9,392 bases of DNA, taken from positions 1 through 9,392 of the forward strand of contig JAEWYG010000033.1 in assembly GCA_023395755.1 (NCBI GenBank). Reading direction: 5' to 3'. Under the pieces are notes generated by a model. That model saw nothing but the letters and a program-made list of their open reading frames with translations, did no database searches and was not told the DNA's origin. The first letter of the stretch is position 1, and every line of letters begins with the position of its first letter. The stretch is from Actinomycetes bacterium. Lineage in GTDB: Bacteria > Actinomycetota > Coriobacteriia > Coriobacteriales > Eggerthellaceae. A program made the position numbers and the translations under genes. Of this stretch, positions 6,758 through 9,392 are shown piece after piece.

Positions 6758-6811
6758 TACGCGCGGGCCTTTGAGGCTGCAGTGCACAGATAGGGAAGGC
6801 AGGGTGGCCTC

Positions 6812-7627
6812 ATGGACGTTAGTGTGATGTCGGGTATGCTGGCGGTGGACGTAGGTAATACGGTTACCCGGTTGGGGTTGTTTTTGAGCGGCGAGCTTCG
6901 CGCCACCTGGAGCGTCACGACTCCGGTGCTGATGACAAACGACGAGGCGCGTTTGGTGGTGGCAAACTTTTTAGACGCATTGAAACGCGAGTCTGCCCGT
7001 ACCAGTGGCACGCGTGTTCCTGTACTCGCCGATTCTATCTTGTCGTGTGTTGTACCTGACCTTACTGATATTTGGGCTATGGCGTTGCAGGTAGAATGTG
7101 CGCGGCGCCCTTTAGTGGTGGGTCCTGGATTAAAAACGGGGATTAAAATGCGGTATCGTGATCCAGCTGAGGTGGGGTCCGATCGCGTTGCAGATTTGGT
7201 CGCAGCACGTGCCGATTACGAAGGGCCGCTTATTGTGGTTGACTTGGGTACTACGACCAACTTTGAGGTCATTGATTCTCAGGGTACCTTCCTGGGGGGT
7301 ATTATCGCTCCAGGTTTAGCTCTGGGGGCAAAGTCGCTTGCGCAGGCCGCTGCGCGCTTGCCGATGATTGAGCTGAAGGCACCGACATCGGTCATCGGCA
7401 CTTCAACCCGCGAGGCTATGCAATCAGGCATAGTTATGGGGGAGGTAGCGCGCATTGACGGGCTTATCGATATGGTGCTGGCCGAGTTGGGATGTGAGGC
7501 TGGCATTGTCATCACGGGAGCGAACGCGAATGCTTTGGTTGCATTGCTGCGCCATGATGCTCATGCCGACGACACGCTTACCTTGCGTGGCTTGGTGCGT
7601 CTTTACGAGATGAACCGGCGAAAATAG
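6812..7627 (+). CDS. coaX: Type III pantothenate kinase
   Basis: CoaX phosphorylates pantothenate in the first step of coenzyme A synthesis. It acts in the cytoplasm as an ASKHA-fold enzyme that needs a monovalent cation. The 271-aa length is close to the family norm of about 255, with a few extra N-terminal residues. Motifs in order are AVDVGNTVTR (residues 11-20, phosphate-1 loop with Asp13), VGPGLKTGI (103-111), DPAEVGSDRVAD (117-128), VVDLGTTTNF (142-151, second phosphate loop and catalytic Asp144), GGIIAPGL (162-169) and VIGTSTREAMQSG (194-206). The DLGTTTN form, against the usual DxGTATT, is a mild variation. The start at ATG 6812 is placed by AGGGAAGGCAGGGTGG just upstream. ATG 6827 or 6836 would give a more typical short N-terminus but lack such a site. 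It is the first gene of a probable coaX-murB-reductase unit. Confidence 0.94.
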   Translation: MDVSVMSGMLAVDVGNTVTRLGLFLSGELRATWSVTTPVLMTNDEARLVVANFLDALKRESARTSGTRVPVLADSILSCVVPDLTDIWAMALQVECARRPLVVGPGLKTGIKMRYRDPAEVGSDRVADLVAARADYEGPLIVVDLGTTTNFEVIDSQGTFLGGIIAPGLALGAKSLAQAAARLPMIELKAPTSVIGTSTREAMQSGIVMGEVARIDGLIDMVLAELGCEAGIVITGANANALVALLRHDAHADDTLTLRGLVRLYEMNRRK

Positions 7628-7692
7628 TAGGATGTTTGCGATAACAAAGCGAGCGAATTTTCGAGTAAATAAGAAATGGTGACTCGACAGGT

Positions 7693-7700
7693 AAGGAAGG
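7693..7700 (+). promoter_or_regulatory. Ribosome-binding site that decides the murB start
   Basis: AAGGAAGG lies 5 nt before the in-frame GTG at 7706. The upstream in-frame ATG at 7676 has only a weak purine run (AAGAA) in front of it. I therefore favour GTG 7706 as the murB start, which removes ten N-terminal residues with no family similarity. Confidence 0.55.
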
Positions 7701-7705
7701 CGCAA

Positions 7706-8620
7706 GTGAACAAACAGATGCAAGCGAGGAAACTGGAAACGCTGGCAGGATTGGGGAACGTACGCTTGGATGAGCCTCTGGCACCCTATACCTCGTTTCG
7801 TATTGGCGGTGCAGCCGATTTTCTCGTGTCTCCACATACCGACGAGCAGGTGTGTTCGGTAGCAACTTGGTGCCGTGAAGAGGGAATTCCTTTTCGAGTG
7901 ATGGGGCTGGGAAGCGACATACTGGTGTCTGATGTGGGTGTTCGCGGTGTCGTGTTACGTCTTGCCGAGAACTTCTCAGCACTGAGAATCGAGCATGAAG
8001 GTATGCGGATGCAAGCTGGTTGCTCGAATGCAGAGGTTGCGCGGGTTGCTTGTGCGGCTGGGCTTTGTGGCTATGAGTTTGCTTGCGGCATACCTGGCAC
8101 GGTAGGTGGAGCTGCCATTATGAACGCAGGAGCCTATGGTGGGGAATTCAAGGATGTGGCCAAATCCGTGCGCTGCCTCACTCCTGCGGGTGAACTAGTG
8201 GATGTGTCGGCATCGGAAGCTGTATGGTCGTATCGGCACAGTATGATGGCCGATGAGAATTATGTGGTGTTAGAAGTCGCACTACAGCTTTCATCTGATG
8301 AGCGGGGTGCTATCCAAGCACGTATGGACGACCTGACGCAACGCCGCATTGAGAAGCAGCCACTTGAGATGCCCAGTGCTGGTAGTACGTTCAAGCGTCC
8401 TGAGGGTTGCTTTGTTGGTCAGCTGGTGCAAGAAGCGGGACTACGTGGGTATCGTGTGGGAGGTGCTCAAGTATCCGAGAAGCACACGGGTTTCATCGTG
8501 AACGCTGGAGGTGCCACGGCTAATGATGTGCGTTGCCTTATTGCCGAGGTCCAAGAGCGTGTATTGATCCATGCCGGTGTGTCCCTTGAGCCTGAGGTGC
8601 GTATGTGGGGGTTCGAGTAA
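7706..8620 (+). CDS. murB: UDP-N-acetylenolpyruvoylglucosamine reductase
   Basis: MurB is the cytoplasmic FAD enzyme that reduces UDP-GlcNAc-enolpyruvate with NADPH to UDP-MurNAc, the second committed step of peptidoglycan precursor synthesis. The predicted 304 aa match the shorter type II MurB class. Visible motifs are the FAD-binding YTSFRIGGAADF (residues 28-39), GLGSDILVSD (68-77), IPGTVGGAAIMNAGAYGGE (129-147), YRHS (176-179), SAGSTFKRP (224-232, with the proton-donor Ser227), HTGFIVN (260-266) and LEPEVRMWG (294-302, with catalytic Glu297). In the GxGS motif the usual following Asn is Asp (GSD). The start is taken as GTG 7706 because of its AAGGAAGG site; ATG 7676 would add ten residues. 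It follows coaX by 78 nt without a terminator, and the next gene begins 36 nt after its stop. Confidence 0.95.
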   Translation: MNKQMQARKLETLAGLGNVRLDEPLAPYTSFRIGGAADFLVSPHTDEQVCSVATWCREEGIPFRVMGLGSDILVSDVGVRGVVLRLAENFSALRIEHEGMRMQAGCSNAEVARVACAAGLCGYEFACGIPGTVGGAAIMNAGAYGGEFKDVAKSVRCLTPAGELVDVSASEAVWSYRHSMMADENYVVLEVALQLSSDERGAIQARMDDLTQRRIEKQPLEMPSAGSTFKRPEGCFVGQLVQEAGLRGYRVGGAQVSEKHTGFIVNAGGATANDVRCLIAEVQERVLIHAGVSLEPEVRMWGFE

Positions 8621-8656
8621 GAAGAGACCCGATGAGAGCAGTGAAGGGGGTTCATA

Positions 8657-9392
8657 ATGAATCGTCGCAGGTTGGGCATGACGGGACTCATGGTAAGTGA
8701 GATTGGTTTTGGAGCCGAGTGGATGGTGCGTAAAACGCCCGACGAAGTAAAAGCAGTTGCCGATCGTTGTCGCGAACAGGGTGTGAATATCCTCGATTGC
8801 TGGATGGCTGATCCAGAGGTGCGTAGTAATCTCGGTTACGCTCTTGCTGGAAATCGTGACGAATGGATTATCCAGGGGCACATAGGATCTACTTGGCAGG
8901 ATGGTCAGTATGTGCGTTCTCGCGACTTAAACGTGGTGCGACCTGCTTTCGAAGACTTACTTGTGCGTCTTGGCACCGAGTACCTTGAGCTGGGCATGAT
9001 TCATTATGTTGACGATGTAGATGAATTTAAAAGCATTGTGAACGGGCCTTTTTTTGAATATGTATCCACGCTGAAGGCGGCTGGAGTTATCCAGCATATT
9101 GGCTTGTCTACGCATAGCCCCGAGGTGGCTCGGATCGCTGTGCTTTCCGGCCACATAGAAGTTATTATGTTCAGTTTGAATCCAGCTTTCGACCTCATGC
9201 CGCCCACTGCAGATCTAGATGCGATGTTTGGTGTATACGATGATGACTTAACAGGAATTGAACCCGCACGTGCCGAGCTCTACGCGCTTTGCGAAAGCAA
9301 GGATGTGGGTATTACGGTGATGAAGCCCTACGCGGGAGGTCGTTTATTGAGTAGTGATACGTCACCTTTTGGTGTGGCGTTATCGGCGGTAC
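8657..9392 (+). CDS. Aldo/keto reductase-like protein, partial (C-terminus outside window)
   Basis: The frame opens at ATG 8657, 6 nt after an AAGGGGG ribosome site, and runs off the window after 245 codons. The N-terminus MNRRRLGMTGLMVSEIGFGAE (given as MNRRRLGMTG then LMVSEIGFGAE) and later YLELGMIHYVDD (residues 109-120), IQHIGLSTHSPEVA (145-158) and VGITVMKPYAGGRLL (217-231) are typical of the aldo/keto reductase (TIM-barrel) superfamily. Of the usual Asp-Tyr-Lys-His tetrad, Asp47 (NILDCW) and His116 can be aligned. The Tyr region reads MADPEV and the Lys position reads IIQGH, so both appear replaced. Many anaerobe homologues carry a C-terminal ferredoxin-like iron-sulphur domain; whether this one does cannot be seen. 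It is probably co-transcribed with murB, with only 36 nt between them. The substrate is unknown. Confidence 0.88.
   Translation, partial: MNRRRLGMTGLMVSEIGFGAEWMVRKTPDEVKAVADRCREQGVNILDCWMADPEVRSNLGYALAGNRDEWIIQGHIGSTWQDGQYVRSRDLNVVRPAFEDLLVRLGTEYLELGMIHYVDDVDEFKSIVNGPFFEYVSTLKAAGVIQHIGLSTHSPEVARIAVLSGHIEVIMFSLNPAFDLMPPTADLDAMFGVYDDDLTGIEPARAELYALCESKDVGITVMKPYAGGRLLSSDTSPFGVALSAV

Noticed and set aside
4910..6787. A longer 625-aa version of the OPT transporter
   Set aside because: The extra 53 residues are hydrophilic and overlap the divergent promoter region. The ATG at 6628 has AAGGAG at proper spacing and starts just before the first helix.

Overview
The window looks like chromosomal DNA of an anaerobic Coriobacteriia-type actinobacterium, probably Eggerthellaceae. 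This rests on the protein flavour (the Glf sequence, the OPT transporter, the N-terminal membrane module at the left edge), the strong GGAGG-type ribosome sites and moderate GC judged by eye. A genus such as Cryptobacterium would fit, but that is inference and no database was searched. The gene content is mostly housekeeping and cell-surface metabolism. I see no mobile element, CRISPR array, rRNA or tRNA.

Left part (1-1581, minus strand): the N-terminal part of a polytopic membrane protein cut by the window edge, a strong hairpin terminator, then pta (phosphate acetyltransferase). A 151-bp divergent region separates pta from a plus-strand pair: glf (UDP-galactopyranose mutase) and a family-2 glycosyltransferase. 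These two probably make UDP-galactofuranose and use it or a related sugar in a surface glycan. The pair ends at a hairpin terminator.

Middle (4086-6628, minus strand): an unrecognised acidic 192-aa protein, a 245-bp gap holding two perfect inverted repeats, and a 572-aa OPT-family oligopeptide transporter.

Right part (6812 to the end, plus strand): coaX (type III pantothenate kinase), murB (UDP-N-acetylenolpyruvoylglucosamine reductase) and a partial aldo/keto-reductase-like gene, closely spaced and probably co-transcribed. The coaX/OPT divergent region carries a candidate -10 box and a 12-bp palindrome.

The most unusual observation is at glf. The only well-placed ATG with a good Shine-Dalgarno sequence is followed after five codons by an in-frame TGA. 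The FAD-binding glycine motif lies downstream of that TGA but upstream of the first later GTG, and there is no ATG, GTG or TTG between them. All conserved Glf motifs further on are intact. This could be a nonsense mutation, a sequence error, a leader peptide with non-canonical reinitiation, or readthrough. I found no convincing new multigene system.
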